Positions 43,564-52,918 are shown, numbered from the stretch's first letter. The stretch is DNA of 64,000 nucleotides from an uncultured Eubacteriales bacterium (GCA_900314745.1 OMWK01000001.1:62001-126000), one strand, 5' to 3'. Notes: generated by a model not told the origin, from the sequence alone. A program made the numbers and translations.

Positions 43564-45389
43564 TTGAGCTCTCTGCCTCCCTTCAACTTACCGCATCCGA
43601 AGTGGTCGCACTGCAGACATCTTGCAGATTCCTGGCAAGCCTCCTGATCGGTCATGGGGAATTCCATAAGATCAAAGTCCTTAATCCTCTCACTCGCCGG
43701 ACGCTCTGTCATGTTGACTCGTCCCATGGGTTCGCGGTCGGCGAATCTTACCGGAGGAAGATCGACGCCACTTGTGATCTCGTGATGGAAGCCCAGATAC
43801 TCATCGATATTAGCTGCGGCAACCTTACCGCCCGCAATGGCCTTGATAACCGTTGCAGGACCGGTGACACAGTCTCCGCCTGAGAATACGCCGTCAATTC
43901 CGTCAAAATCACCTGTATCATTCGCAGCTATCCTGCGTCTGTTGACGGGGATACCGTTGTCGGCAAAGTGAGCGGACTCGATACCCTGACCGATGGCTAC
44001 GAGGACCTTGTCACAGGCAATCCTTACCTCAGGTGCATCAGCATTGACGGGAGCGGGTCTTCCCCACTTAACCTCGCCTACGATCTGAGGCTGTACCCAG
44101 AGAGCGGCTACCTTGCCGTCATCCGTCTTCTCGATCCTTGTGGGAGCGTTAAGTTCCATGATCTCGCAGCCGTCTGCAATAGCTCCCTCAACTTCTTCCG
44201 CGAGTGCCGTCATGTCTGCCTTACGTCTTCTGTATGCAATCTTTACGGTCTTCGCGCCGAGTCTTATGGCGGATCTTGCTACATCCATTGCAACGTTGCC
44301 TCCGCCAACTACTACGATATCAAGCCCTGTGAAATCAGGCATTTCTCCGTCGCCGATTCCTCTTAACATCTGAACCGCGGAGATGACGCCTTCAGCATCC
44401 TCGCCGTCGATTCCGAGCTTGTTGTCAGTGTGAGCACCGATGGAGATATATACGGCATCATACTGAGCCCTGAGCTCCTCCATCGTGATGTCCTTACCGA
44501 CGGATATATTTGTCTGTGTCTTGAATCCGGAGAGCTTCAGTCCCTCGATCTCCTTATCGAGTCGCTCTCTCGGGAGTCTGTAACTCGGGATACCGTAACG
44601 AAGCATTCCGCCGAGCTTATCTCTTTGCTCGTATACCATGCATTCGTGACCCATAATAGAGAGGAAGTAAGCTGCAGTGAGACCGGAAGGACCGCCACCG
44701 ATGATAGCGACCTTCTTACCCGTAGGCTCGGCCTTAGCGGGAGCCTTGACTTCGGACTCGTGTTCAACTGCATAGCGCTTAAGTCCCCTGATGTTAATTG
44801 CATCATCTACTAGCTTTCTTCTGCAGTGCTCCTCACACGGATGCTCGCATATCATGCCGCAGACAGCGGGGAACGGATTGTCCTTACGGATGAGCTTAAC
44901 CGCATCATCATATCTTCCTTCATTGATGAGAGCGATATAGCCCGGGATATCAACATGGGCAGGGCACTCTGCAACGCAGGGAACGGACTTGAAGCTCTGA
45001 AGCTTACAGCGGCCGTACTTAACGTGCTCTTCAAAATCATCCCTGAATCCCTTGACGGCCTTGACTGCCATTCGGGCTGCCTCGGAACCGATCGCACAGT
45101 CTGCGGAACGGTAGATGGTATCAGCCATCTTCTCGATCTCATCCAGGTCTTCGACAGTAGCCTTACCGTCGAGCACTGCATCGATAAGATCCTCTAACTT
45201 TCCGAGACCTACGCGACATGGTGTACATTTACCGCATGATCTCGCGTGGCTCAAGTGGATGAATGCTGCAGCCAGATCGACCGGGCAAAGTCCGGGCTGG
45301 CTTGTCTGGATATTTCTCTCAATATCCTTGTACAGCTCTTCTACGGTTTCCTGCGCAAGGGAAACAGTTAAGTTGGAAAGCCTGCTCAT
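43557..45389 (-). CDS. NuoF C-terminal-like/GltD-like iron-sulfur flavoprotein, hydrogenase partner
   Basis: Probable electron-transfer partner of the hydrogenase. The N-terminal 110 residues resemble only the C-terminal iron-sulfur part of NuoF (HARSCGKCTPCRVGLGKLEDL). From about residue 135 the protein is like the small subunit of glutamate synthase: cysteine clusters CVAECPAHVDIPGY and CGMICEHPCEEHCRR, an FAD site (VAIIGGGPSGLTAAYFL), an NAD(P) site (IVVVGGGNVAMDVAR) and DGVFSGGDCVTGP. The FMN/NADH domain of NuoF is missing, so pyridine nucleotide probably binds at the GltD part. The start at 45389 has GGAGG five bases upstream. It overlaps hydA. Confidence 0.9.
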   Translation of the reverse strand: MSRLSNLTVSLAQETVEELYKDIERNIQTSQPGLCPVDLAAAFIHLSHARSCGKCTPCRVGLGKLEDLIDAVLDGKATVEDLDEIEKMADTIYRSADCAIGSEAARMAVKAVKGFRDDFEEHVKYGRCKLQSFKSVPCVAECPAHVDIPGYIALINEGRYDDAVKLIRKDNPFPAVCGMICEHPCEEHCRRKLVDDAINIRGLKRYAVEHESEVKAPAKAEPTGKKVAIIGGGPSGLTAAYFLSIMGHECMVYEQRDKLGGMLRYGIPSYRLPRERLDKEIEGLKLSGFKTQTNISVGKDITMEELRAQYDAVYISIGAHTDNKLGIDGEDAEGVISAVQMLRGIGDGEMPDFTGLDIVVVGGGNVAMDVARSAIRLGAKTVKIAYRRRKADMTALAEEVEGAIADGCEIMELNAPTRIEKTDDGKVAALWVQPQIVGEVKWGRPAPVNADAPEVRIACDKVLVAIGQGIESAHFADNGIPVNRRRIAANDTGDFDGIDGVFSGGDCVTGPATVIKAIAGGKVAAANIDEYLGFHHEITSGVDLPPVRFADREPMGRVNMTERPASERIKDFDLMEFPMTDQEACQESARCLQCDHFGCGKLKGGRELKW

Positions 45390-45417
45390 ATGATCCTCCA
45401 TATAATCAATATACACA

Positions 45418-45435
45418 TTCCGTATGCGAACGGAA
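45418..45435. repeat. Inverted repeat in the leader of the hydrogenase operon
   Basis: TTCCGT and ACGGAA form 6-bp arms around six bases, about 30 bases before the flavoprotein start. A regulator site or small hairpin is possible. It does not match the Rex consensus. Confidence 0.3.
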
Positions 45436-45489
45436 CTTTACACTTTTGCTATTTTATCATGAGAATAGTAATACTGCGTAAACAATAAC

Positions 45490-45516
45490 AAAAGCTCAGG
45501 CCATATCAGCCTGAAC
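45490..45516 (-). terminator. Hairpin after the alpha-galactosidase gene
   Basis: On the minus strand TCAGGC and GCCTGA form a 6-bp stem with a 7-base loop, followed by GCTTTTGTTATTG. It lies about 55 bases after the stop codon; a modest terminator. Confidence 0.6.
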
Positions 45517-45570
45517 CCTGTCTGCCTTATGAGCCGGTGGAATCGCTTCTTTTATCTTCTGAACATCACC

Positions 45571-47910
45571 TCAGGAGGCCCTCCGGATCTCGTATATCCT
45601 CGAGCCGAAGTCCGGGAACAGGCGAGTATTCTCATTCATGCCGAGCGCTGCGAACTTGGGCTTAACATGAATGCCCGCATACATCATCGCGTCGCCGTAC
45701 ATCTCATACGACTCCTTCTCGTAATTCATCCGCATAAACTTTGCTATCACGGAATGAATGAATCCGCCGGGTCTTACATGGAACGGAGTAGCGGTATTGA
45801 TAAGCCCGCCCATGATCCTTACGTCATAGGACAGCGCCCTGTTCTCCACATGATATTTATAGTCTTCATTAAGCCCCCTCGGATAGAGGACATTCTGATG
45901 CGTATTCGGCACCGCGAGACTTTGCATCATCATGGACACAGCCTCCGATCCGTCCTTCGAACTTATGGTCCATGACAGGACATTGCCGCTGTCGAATGAA
46001 GGCTTCCTCCAGAACCTGCCGTACTGCATAAATGCGCGGTTCGCCTTATAGAACTCTATCTGGCTTCTTATCTCGTTCAGCTCAGCTTTGCTCATATCGC
46101 ACAGGTTGCACTCATAACCGCACACGCCGAACGCCGCGACATTGAATCTCGTATCTAGCGGCGTCACACGTAAAGTCTGGTGGTTAGGAACATCGGACAC
46201 GTGGCATGTGTAACACGACTGCGGATACCCGTAGGAATATCCGTTCTGGATAATGCCTCTCTGGTATGCATCGGTGTCATCCGACGCCCAGATCTGCTGG
46301 AAGTACGAGAGTACCCCTAAGTCAAATCTGTTGCCTCCGGACGCGCACCCTTCGAAAAGGATATGAGGGAACTTACCTGTAAGAACATCCATCACGCGGT
46401 ACAGCCCCAGGATATAGCGGTGAAGAACTTCACCCTGTCTGTCAGAGGGCAAGGATGAGGAATACACATCGGTGAAATTTCTGTTGTAGTCCCACTTAAC
46501 GTATGAGATATCTGCGGACGAGAATACGTCTGACATCGATGAGATCAAATAGTCCTGGACTTCTGTACGTGTCAGGTCGAGTATCATCTGATTGCGGCCG
46601 GTCGAATGGGCTTTGCCGGGTATTCTCATGGCCCAGTCCGGATGCGCACGGTAAAGATCTGAATTCTCATTTACCATCTCGGGCTCCACCCAGATGCCGA
46701 ACTCAAGACCGAGCTTTCTTATCTTGTCGCAGATGCCCTTAACGCCGTGAGGAAGTTTCTTTCTGTCGGGAACCCAGTCACCTAACGAGGACGTATCGTC
46801 GTTTCTTCCCTTGAACCATCCGTCATCCATGACGAACAGCTCGACACCGACGGACCTGGCGCGGCGTGCGAGGCTGAGAAGCTTACTCTCACTGATCTTA
46901 AAGTAAGACGCTTCCCAGGAATTCAGGAGGACGGGCCGAAGTCTGTCCTTCCACGAACCGCTCACAATATGCGAATTGACAAAGTCGTGCATGTTATGGC
47001 TCATCGTGTTGCAGCCCGACCGCGAGTAAGTCATCACGGCTTCAGGACTTCTGAAGGACTCCCCTTTCTCAAGTTTCCAAGAGAACCCCTGAGGGTTAAT
47101 TCCCGTTACGAGACGAACCTTATCGTAAGGATCCTTCTCGACGCATGTATAGTGATTGCCGCTGTAGACGAGGTTGATCCCGTATACTTCGCCGAAGTCC
47201 TCATCGAACGCACCTCGCCCGAGCATGACGAACGGATTCGCGCGGTTGGACGAAGCTCCGGTGGCGGAAGAATTTACAAGTTTAGCTGCACCGACCTTTT
47301 GTATATTCTTGCTCATCTCGCGGGTCCACGCGCCGTTAAATGTGACGAACGAATAGTCAGCGGGATCGAAGTCAAGCTGCATGCTCATGATCTTGTCGAT
47401 AACAACGGCACCCTCGCCGCCGTTAATAAGCTCACAGGAACGCGTAATGACATCGCATTCAGGGTAAACCGTATATATGAGCTTTAAAGTCAGCGTGTTA
47501 GCAGCATCCTCCAATGTGACCGTCAGAACATCGGCATCATCTCCGTAGGAGCCCGGGAGATTCTCCTCGCGCACCTTCCCCTTGGATATGTCATGACTTA
47601 CATATACAAAGTCAGAAGTTCTGCTTCCGTCGGCATTTATAAGTTCCAGGGACAGCTCCCTTACGTCACCCTTGCCGGGTGCACTTATCTCGAGCTTTAT
47701 GCCCTCCATGCTGACCGCATTATGTTCGGAATCGTAAACGCTCGAATTGCCGGGTGCGAATTCCCATCTCTCGGCGATGCCTTCATCCGAATCAAGCCTT
47801 ATCTTCCTTCCGTAGTAAAGATGCTCAAGGTGTCCTGCCGGCATCACTCGGAAGGCATATGTCGTCTTATCAGTATCAAGAACGAACAGCTTATCCTTAT
47901 AAGTGATCAT
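45571..47910 (-). CDS. GH36 alpha-galactosidase
   Basis: Releases galactose from raffinose-type and other alpha-galactosides. It is 779 residues with no signal peptide, so cytosolic. The N-terminal beta domain is followed by the barrel (about 330-620) with GIWVEPEMVNENSDLYRAHPDW, the nucleophile aspartate in YVKWDYNRNFTD, and the acid/base aspartate in IWASDDTDAYQR. Family segments FEGCASGGNRFD and ASGGNR are intact. It follows the GPH symporter gene by one base and shares an operon with a glycosyltransferase-like gene and the TetR regulator. The ATG has GGGAGG upstream. Confidence 0.95.
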   Translation of the reverse strand: MITYKDKLFVLDTDKTTYAFRVMPAGHLEHLYYGRKIRLDSDEGIAERWEFAPGNSSVYDSEHNAVSMEGIKLEISAPGKGDVRELSLELINADGSRTSDFVYVSHDISKGKVREENLPGSYGDDADVLTVTLEDAANTLTLKLIYTVYPECDVITRSCELINGGEGAVVIDKIMSMQLDFDPADYSFVTFNGAWTREMSKNIQKVGAAKLVNSSATGASSNRANPFVMLGRGAFDEDFGEVYGINLVYSGNHYTCVEKDPYDKVRLVTGINPQGFSWKLEKGESFRSPEAVMTYSRSGCNTMSHNMHDFVNSHIVSGSWKDRLRPVLLNSWEASYFKISESKLLSLARRARSVGVELFVMDDGWFKGRNDDTSSLGDWVPDRKKLPHGVKGICDKIRKLGLEFGIWVEPEMVNENSDLYRAHPDWAMRIPGKAHSTGRNQMILDLTRTEVQDYLISSMSDVFSSADISYVKWDYNRNFTDVYSSSLPSDRQGEVLHRYILGLYRVMDVLTGKFPHILFEGCASGGNRFDLGVLSYFQQIWASDDTDAYQRGIIQNGYSYGYPQSCYTCHVSDVPNHQTLRVTPLDTRFNVAAFGVCGYECNLCDMSKAELNEIRSQIEFYKANRAFMQYGRFWRKPSFDSGNVLSWTISSKDGSEAVSMMMQSLAVPNTHQNVLYPRGLNEDYKYHVENRALSYDVRIMGGLINTATPFHVRPGGFIHSVIAKFMRMNYEKESYEMYGDAMMYAGIHVKPKFAALGMNENTRLFPDFGSRIYEIRRAS

Positions 47911-47911
47911 G

Positions 47912-49756
47912 TCATGCCTCCCTGGCCTTCAATTCAGTGATGATCTCTCCGAGCTTCTTATCAGTAAGTATGTATCTGCTCTTGAAGATAAGAACTGCAA
48001 CTACCAGTACAATGATAGGTGTAAGTGTCATAACCATTCGAAGTCCGATTACGGAATTGGAACTGATAGTCTCTACAACGCCATTTCTAATCTCGTCGAT
48101 CTTTTCAAGGAATGTTGTATATGTCATGACTACATCCGAATTCTCCTTGATGTTGAATACAGCAAGGCAGATGGAAGCGACCAGCGCAGAGATACCGGAT
48201 GCAAGCTTAACTACGAATGTCTGCATGGAGAAGATGACCGACTCATCTCTTCTGTTGTTCTTAAGGTGTCCGTAGTCTACTGTATTCGCAAGGAAGATGG
48301 TAACTACTACATTAAGAATACCTACTGCAGCCATGATGAAGAAGCCGGGAACGAAGAACGGAAATACGCTCTTAAGGCCTGCGAGTGCCATGGCAAGAAG
48401 GATGATGTAGCCGCCAATCGCAGAACCTATGCATATATAGAATATCTTCAATGTGTTGAAGAACCTTCTCAATATCGGGAAGAAGAGCATCATGGCAATG
48501 ATCTGTATTCCGCCTGCGAATGTATTGAACAGAGTATAGTTGCCCTGCCAGTTCGAACCTGCAAGATCGTACTTGAAGAAGTAGATAAGAAGGTTCGATG
48601 TGATATAAGTTGCTGAGTTAACAAGAACGATAGTGATAACGATCGTCATAGCCTGATCGTTCTGGATCAGAGCCTTGAACATCTGTCCTACGGATGCAGT
48701 CTTGATATCAACCGAAGACTTCTCTTTGATAAACAGACAAGTGATGGTGATGAATACTACGAACAAGATGCCGACTACCATGGAGAAATACTTAAAACCT
48801 ACTCTCTCCACTTCGAGGTTAGACTCCATCATGATTCCGGCATTGATGGAAGTCTCAGAGGACAGTTCTGCATATGTTTCTGAATCCACATAGAATGCGA
48901 CTGCAGGATCAGTTTGAACGAAGACCTGCTCATCACCCTCACCTTCGTAATCACCCATTACGAACTCTACGTTGCTTGCCTCAATCTCCTCATCGTTGAT
49001 CCTAAGTGTTACATCTGCATTAGAAGAGTTAACGTAGATAACATCATTCCAGTCGCCGAACACTCTTCTTGCACCGGTGATGGTTGTGGATACGTGAGCA
49101 TTGTCACCATTAAACTCGGTAACGTTGCCCGTGGGATTCTGATCACCGTCAACTTCGAGCACAAATGCCGTATAGTTCAGGCCGTCGTCAGAAGAGAAAT
49201 TCCCGGTAACAAGATCACTCTCTTTGGAAGCGAACATATTACCGAGAGCAGCAACGCTCATGACAGTCAGGATAGTTACGACAGCAGAACCTACACCTGC
49301 TGCGGATCTTGCAAGAGTCGTAAGTCCTTCTCTCTCCTTACCGCTCTCCGTGAATGCCGGGATCATTGACCAGTAAGGAATATCCATCATGGTATAGGTT
49401 ATGCCCCAGAGGATATAAGTGACTGCCGCATATGCGATAAGACCGCCGCCGTTAAGTGTAGGCGGAGCCGAGAACATGACTATCAGTATGATGGCATTCG
49501 TTATGGTGCCGATCATGAGCCAGGGACGGAACTTGCCCCAGCGGGTCTTGGTCTTGGCGACAACGACACCCATGATGGGATCATTAAACGCATCGAAGAC
49601 TCTTGCCGCCATGAGGATAATACCCATGGCTATGGCAGATACACCGAGAATATCCTGGAAGTAATAAAGCACATAGCTCGCAGAGAGCATGTATACCATG
49701 TCTTTGCCGACGGCGCCGAGGCCGTAGGCGATCTTCTCTTTTGCTGTCAGTCTCAT
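47912..49756 (-). CDS. GPH-family sugar:cation symporter with a large inserted domain
   Basis: Glycoside-pentoside-hexuronide symporter related to MelB, expected to import the galactoside cut by the neighbouring GH36. It is 614 residues, against about 450-500 for the family. The extra length is a soluble, acidic segment of about 140 residues (about 175-315) between helices 5 and 6, on the outer face. The Na+-site region has FDAFNDPIMG and the loop KTRWGKFRPW. The start overlaps the preceding gene as ATGA. The insert has no cysteine and no motif I recognise. Confidence 0.9.
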   Translation of the reverse strand: MRLTAKEKIAYGLGAVGKDMVYMLSASYVLYYFQDILGVSAIAMGIILMAARVFDAFNDPIMGVVVAKTKTRWGKFRPWLMIGTITNAIILIVMFSAPPTLNGGGLIAYAAVTYILWGITYTMMDIPYWSMIPAFTESGKEREGLTTLARSAAGVGSAVVTILTVMSVAALGNMFASKESDLVTGNFSSDDGLNYTAFVLEVDGDQNPTGNVTEFNGDNAHVSTTITGARRVFGDWNDVIYVNSSNADVTLRINDEEIEASNVEFVMGDYEGEGDEQVFVQTDPAVAFYVDSETYAELSSETSINAGIMMESNLEVERVGFKYFSMVVGILFVVFITITCLFIKEKSSVDIKTASVGQMFKALIQNDQAMTIVITIVLVNSATYITSNLLIYFFKYDLAGSNWQGNYTLFNTFAGGIQIIAMMLFFPILRRFFNTLKIFYICIGSAIGGYIILLAMALAGLKSVFPFFVPGFFIMAAVGILNVVVTIFLANTVDYGHLKNNRRDESVIFSMQTFVVKLASGISALVASICLAVFNIKENSDVVMTYTTFLEKIDEIRNGVVETISSNSVIGLRMVMTLTPIIVLVVAVLIFKSRYILTDKKLGEIITELKAREA

Positions 49757-51228
49757 AAGGTCACCCCCTTAAGTCCCATCGCAATCTTAACTGCGTTATA
49801 AGCTCCGTCGTAAACACCCATCTTCTTATTAAGGTCTATTGCATCGCACATGTTCTTCAAGGTTACGTCATCTTCGAGGAACAGTCTTGCCATCTGCAGC
49901 GTGTGCGGAATATCCTGACACTCGAGGGAGCCGTCGCCCATCTCGGCAGAGTGGATCGCGCCCCACTGCTCGTGGCCTCCGATCCTCTTTATGAACAGCT
50001 TCGGGACAGGATAGAATGCGAGCTCGGAAGGCTTCGTTACGAGAACATCGCACGACCTCATGAGAAGGTTTGTGGCATACACCGCCTCGAAAATATTCTC
50101 GTGGCAGAACAGGTGTATTCCTTCCACATCGCCCTTAATGGCATCCGCGCAGAACTCCTTCGTCTCCTCCCAGTCGTTGATATGTGTCTTGGTATAAAGA
50201 TACATGTCGGGAGCGAGCCTTCTTAAGTCCTCCCATACGTTGATGTAGTCACCTATGTTGATGTAGAGAGCTGCCTTGTTCTTCTTGATTTCAGGCAGAA
50301 GCTCGTTGATGATCGCGGCGAAGATCTCCTTCTGTGCACCTGCGCCTCCGATCGTTAGAAGGAAACGCATCGGCTTGCCTTCAGCCTTGCGTGCGAGTCT
50401 TCTCTTGTTATCCTGCTTGATGTTCTTTACAAGCTCATCGTCGATATAGTGTCCCGTGTATACAAGGCTGTCGGCAGGCATCGGCTTCAAGACCTTGTCC
50501 CCCGCCATTCCGTTCATCGTGCGGTAGCCCAGATATGCGTAATGTGTCTGCACCGTGTGAACTGCTCCCTCGGAGAAATGCAGAGCCATCGGCCAGTTAT
50601 CGGGAACCGCGTTTACGACATACTTCATTCCTGCGTGCAATGCAGCCTGTGCAGGCCATACGTGCGTTCCGATTACGGGGATGTCCTTGGGCACGTTCTC
50701 GAATACAGCGGCCATGAGCTCCGCGTTCTTCTGATCGGGAGCGTTATATGAGAGCTGCTTGAAGCCCGTGTAGTTCACAGGCTCCCAGACGGCCTTATTA
50801 AAGACCTTACTCTTCTGTGAGAGTCTCGAGCCCAGCGAATACAGATCGTTCTGTGCGGAGATGACCTTCGTACCGGTAGTCTCGGGATAGGAATTAAGAT
50901 CCATCCAGTAAGGCGTGAGTCCCAGGGCATTTGCAGCACTTGCCATCGCCATGGAGATACGGTAGTGTCCGAATCCCATTCTGATGTTGCCGACAATGAT
51001 GCCGTTCTCGACATCAAAGCCACTGGAAGTACCGGGCTTGGTCTTGCCTATGGCGATATTCTTAACGCCGAGGATATCACCGATATAAGGATTCTCAACA
51101 ACCTCAGCAGAGTAATTCGCTTCGGAATCGTCACCGAACTTCTCGATGTTCTTCTGTTTGGTCCTCTCGGCCTTCCTAACAGCAGACGCCTTCTGCTTAT
51201 TGCCGTATACGGATTCTGATCTTTCCAT
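49753..51228 (-). CDS. Glycosyltransferase-like protein (GT-B type), unknown substrate
   Basis: A 491-residue protein with a charged N-terminal tail of about 70 residues. The main part resembles MurG/UgtP-type GT-B enzymes: IIVGNIRMGFGHYRISMAMASAANALG at the N-domain, a LLTIGGAGAQKE block at the start of the C-domain (about 290), and VLVTKPSELAFYPVPKLFIKRIGGHEQWGA near the nucleotide site. There are no membrane helices. The similarity is by pattern only and the family is not one I can name. It lies between the TetR regulator (11 bases upstream) and the GPH symporter (four-base overlap), so a role in alpha-galactoside metabolism is inferred. Confidence 0.65.
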   Translation of the reverse strand: MERSESVYGNKQKASAVRKAERTKQKNIEKFGDDSEANYSAEVVENPYIGDILGVKNIAIGKTKPGTSSGFDVENGIIVGNIRMGFGHYRISMAMASAANALGLTPYWMDLNSYPETTGTKVISAQNDLYSLGSRLSQKSKVFNKAVWEPVNYTGFKQLSYNAPDQKNAELMAAVFENVPKDIPVIGTHVWPAQAALHAGMKYVVNAVPDNWPMALHFSEGAVHTVQTHYAYLGYRTMNGMAGDKVLKPMPADSLVYTGHYIDDELVKNIKQDNKRRLARKAEGKPMRFLLTIGGAGAQKEIFAAIINELLPEIKKNKAALYINIGDYINVWEDLRRLAPDMYLYTKTHINDWEETKEFCADAIKGDVEGIHLFCHENIFEAVYATNLLMRSCDVLVTKPSELAFYPVPKLFIKRIGGHEQWGAIHSAEMGDGSLECQDIPHTLQMARLFLEDDVTLKNMCDAIDLNKKMGVYDGAYNAVKIAMGLKGVTL

Positions 51229-51238
51229 GATTAACCCC

Positions 51239-51805
51239 CTATGCTTTTATGCCTGTAAGCAAAATGTCCACTACCTGATTAAGTGCATCCACGTAAGATA
51301 TCCGGCACTTCTTCATGGTATCCTTCTCGAAGAACCTCGCGACGCTCGCATCCATCATTATCTTGAATATGGTGAAGTCCGCGTCCTTGCGGTAAAGTCC
51401 TTCCTTCTTCCCCTGCTCGAGCAGTGCCATCGTGGGCTCCCATCCTGACTCGAGTCTTCTCGTCATCTTCTTATATGTCTTCGGGTACTTGTCCTTAAGG
51501 TCCCCGAGCTTTGTGAAATCTATCTCCGAGTAGCTCTCCGGGAATGCCGCGAGAAGCTTCCTCGTTCTTTGCTCGAGCGTGAGGCCTTCCTCCTCGAGGA
51601 TCTCCTTCTCATGCCTCTTGATGCCGTCGAAAATGTAATCCACCATCTGATCGAATATCGCTTCTTTGCTGTCGAAGAACTTGTAGATGGTCTTCTTGGA
51701 TATACCCATGTACTCGGCGATATCGTCCATGGTGAGCTTGAGACCCTTCTTGTTGAAGACCCGGATGGTACTTCTTAGAATATCGAGTTTCTGATTCTGT
51801 GCCAT
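51239..51805 (-). CDS. TetR-family regulator of the alpha-galactoside operon
   Basis: A 188-residue repressor with an N-terminal helix-turn-helix (about residues 8-55: ILRSTIRVFNKKGLKLTMDDIAEYMGISKKTIYKFFDSKEAIFDQMV) and a helical ligand domain. It is the first gene of the operon TetR-glycosyltransferase-like-GPH symporter-GH36. Two copies of a 28-base inverted-repeat element lie just upstream, one between the predicted start region and the ATG, suggesting self-repression. The start has AAGGAG five bases before the ATG. Confidence 0.9.
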   Translation of the reverse strand: MAQNQKLDILRSTIRVFNKKGLKLTMDDIAEYMGISKKTIYKFFDSKEAIFDQMVDYIFDGIKRHEKEILEEEGLTLEQRTRKLLAAFPESYSEIDFTKLGDLKDKYPKTYKKMTRRLESGWEPTMALLEQGKKEGLYRKDADFTIFKIMMDASVARFFEKDTMKKCRISYVDALNQVVDILLTGIKA

Positions 51806-51818
51806 ACGAACTCCTTAC

Positions 51819-51846
51819 GGAAACCGTTTTTACGATTCGAGTTTCC
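51819..51846. promoter_or_regulatory. Operator-like repeat, copy 1
   Basis: A 28-bp element with arms GGAAAC and GTTTCC, 22 of 28 bases identical to copy 2. It lies 13 bases before the TetR ATG, with a shared core GGAAACCG-N-TTTTAC. Confidence 0.7.
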
Positions 51847-51882
51847 TTAAGTGTATGATAACAGCATTTGCCAAATCAGTGT

Positions 51883-51910
51883 GGAAACCGATTTTACAAA
51901 ATTAGTTTCC
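51883..51910. promoter_or_regulatory. Operator-like repeat, copy 2
   Basis: Same 28-bp element and orientation as copy 1, 64 bp away. It overlaps the stop codon of the LacI-family gene at its far end. A TATCAT candidate -10 for the TetR operon lies between the copies. Confidence 0.7.
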
Positions 51911-52912
51911 TTCTCTTGTGCACTCTGCACACGAGCCGCGCTTAACCATTGTGCATGGAATCTTAACTTTAAGAGGTGTCTTGATATCGAGATTGCCGGA
52001 CATGTAGACGATATTTGCTCCGTGTTCGCCCATGTCGTATGAGGGCGCACGCATCGTCGTGAGCGGAGGCTCCGTGAATCTGCTCATCTCGTTATCATTG
52101 ATACTTATTATTGATATGTCGTCCGGAATTGACAGACCTTCTTCCTTGATCGCCTTCATCGCACCGATCGCGATTGCATCCGATGCGGCGAATACCGCCG
52201 TCGGTCTGTCCTTCAGCTTAAGGACATCCTTCATCATTATGTATCCTGACTCCGCATTAAATTCCTTCTCAAAAAGATAATCCGAATATGCGAACTTATT
52301 TCTCTTCATGAACTTCAAGTACGCCTTCTTACGCTCATCCAGGATCTCCTCCTTGCCGGATGCATACTCGACGCCGCCGAGATAACAGATGCGCTCGTGT
52401 CCAAGCGACTTAAGATACTCAAGCGCATCCTTCGCCGCCGTATAAAGATCCATTGTAAGTGTCGTAACAAGGGGATGCTCCGTGAGCATATCGAGGAATA
52501 CGATATTGGATTTAAACTTAATAAGATCCTGCGCGTCCTTCCTTCCGAATTTACCGACGCACACGAGGCCGTCACAGTCCTTAAGCGTATCCTTAAAATC
52601 CTTGTCGGTACGGTAAGCTCTGATGATCCTTATGGAATTACGGACGCAGAAATCCTCCACGCCTCTTCTTATGCGAAGATAGTATTCATCATCGAGTTCC
52701 TGCTCCGCCGAGAACCACTGTAGTATTCCCAGGGTAAACTCAGCCTTGTCCTTCGCACCCTTCTTCTTGACGTACCCGAGCTTCGTTGCTGCCGCCTTGA
52801 CCTTCTTACGGGTCTCGTCGGTAACCTGAAGTGTCTTGTCGTTATTGAGGATCCTGGACACCGATGCAGGTGACAGTCCGCATTCTTTTGCAACGTCTCT
52901 TATCGTAACCAT
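51902..52912 (-). CDS. LacI/GalR-family transcription regulator
   Basis: A 336-residue repressor. The helix-turn-helix is at residues 2-25 (VTIRDVAKECGLSPASVSRILNNDKTLQVTDETRKKV), followed by a periplasmic-binding-like sugar domain with ICYLGG, FAASDAIAIGAMKAI and ISIISINDNEMSRFTEPPLTTM. It is divergent from galK across 118 bases that contain three TTTAsTAAA sites, so control of galKT by galactose is likely. The ATG has no Shine-Dalgarno sequence. A strong -35/-10 pair ends six bases upstream, suggesting leaderless translation. Its last codons overlap a TetR-type operator copy. Confidence 0.92.
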   Translation of the reverse strand: MVTIRDVAKECGLSPASVSRILNNDKTLQVTDETRKKVKAAATKLGYVKKKGAKDKAEFTLGILQWFSAEQELDDEYYLRIRRGVEDFCVRNSIRIIRAYRTDKDFKDTLKDCDGLVCVGKFGRKDAQDLIKFKSNIVFLDMLTEHPLVTTLTMDLYTAAKDALEYLKSLGHERICYLGGVEYASGKEEILDERKKAYLKFMKRNKFAYSDYLFEKEFNAESGYIMMKDVLKLKDRPTAVFAASDAIAIGAMKAIKEEGLSIPDDISIISINDNEMSRFTEPPLTTMRAPSYDMGEHGANIVYMSGNLDIKTPLKVKIPCTMVKRGSCAECTREGN

Positions 52913-52918
52913 AAATGG

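Noticed and set aside
45418..45435. Rex (NADH-sensing repressor) site before the hydrogenase operon
   Set aside because: The arms TTCCGT/ACGGAA do not fit the TTGTGAA-type Rex sequence. I keep it only as an unexplained inverted repeat.
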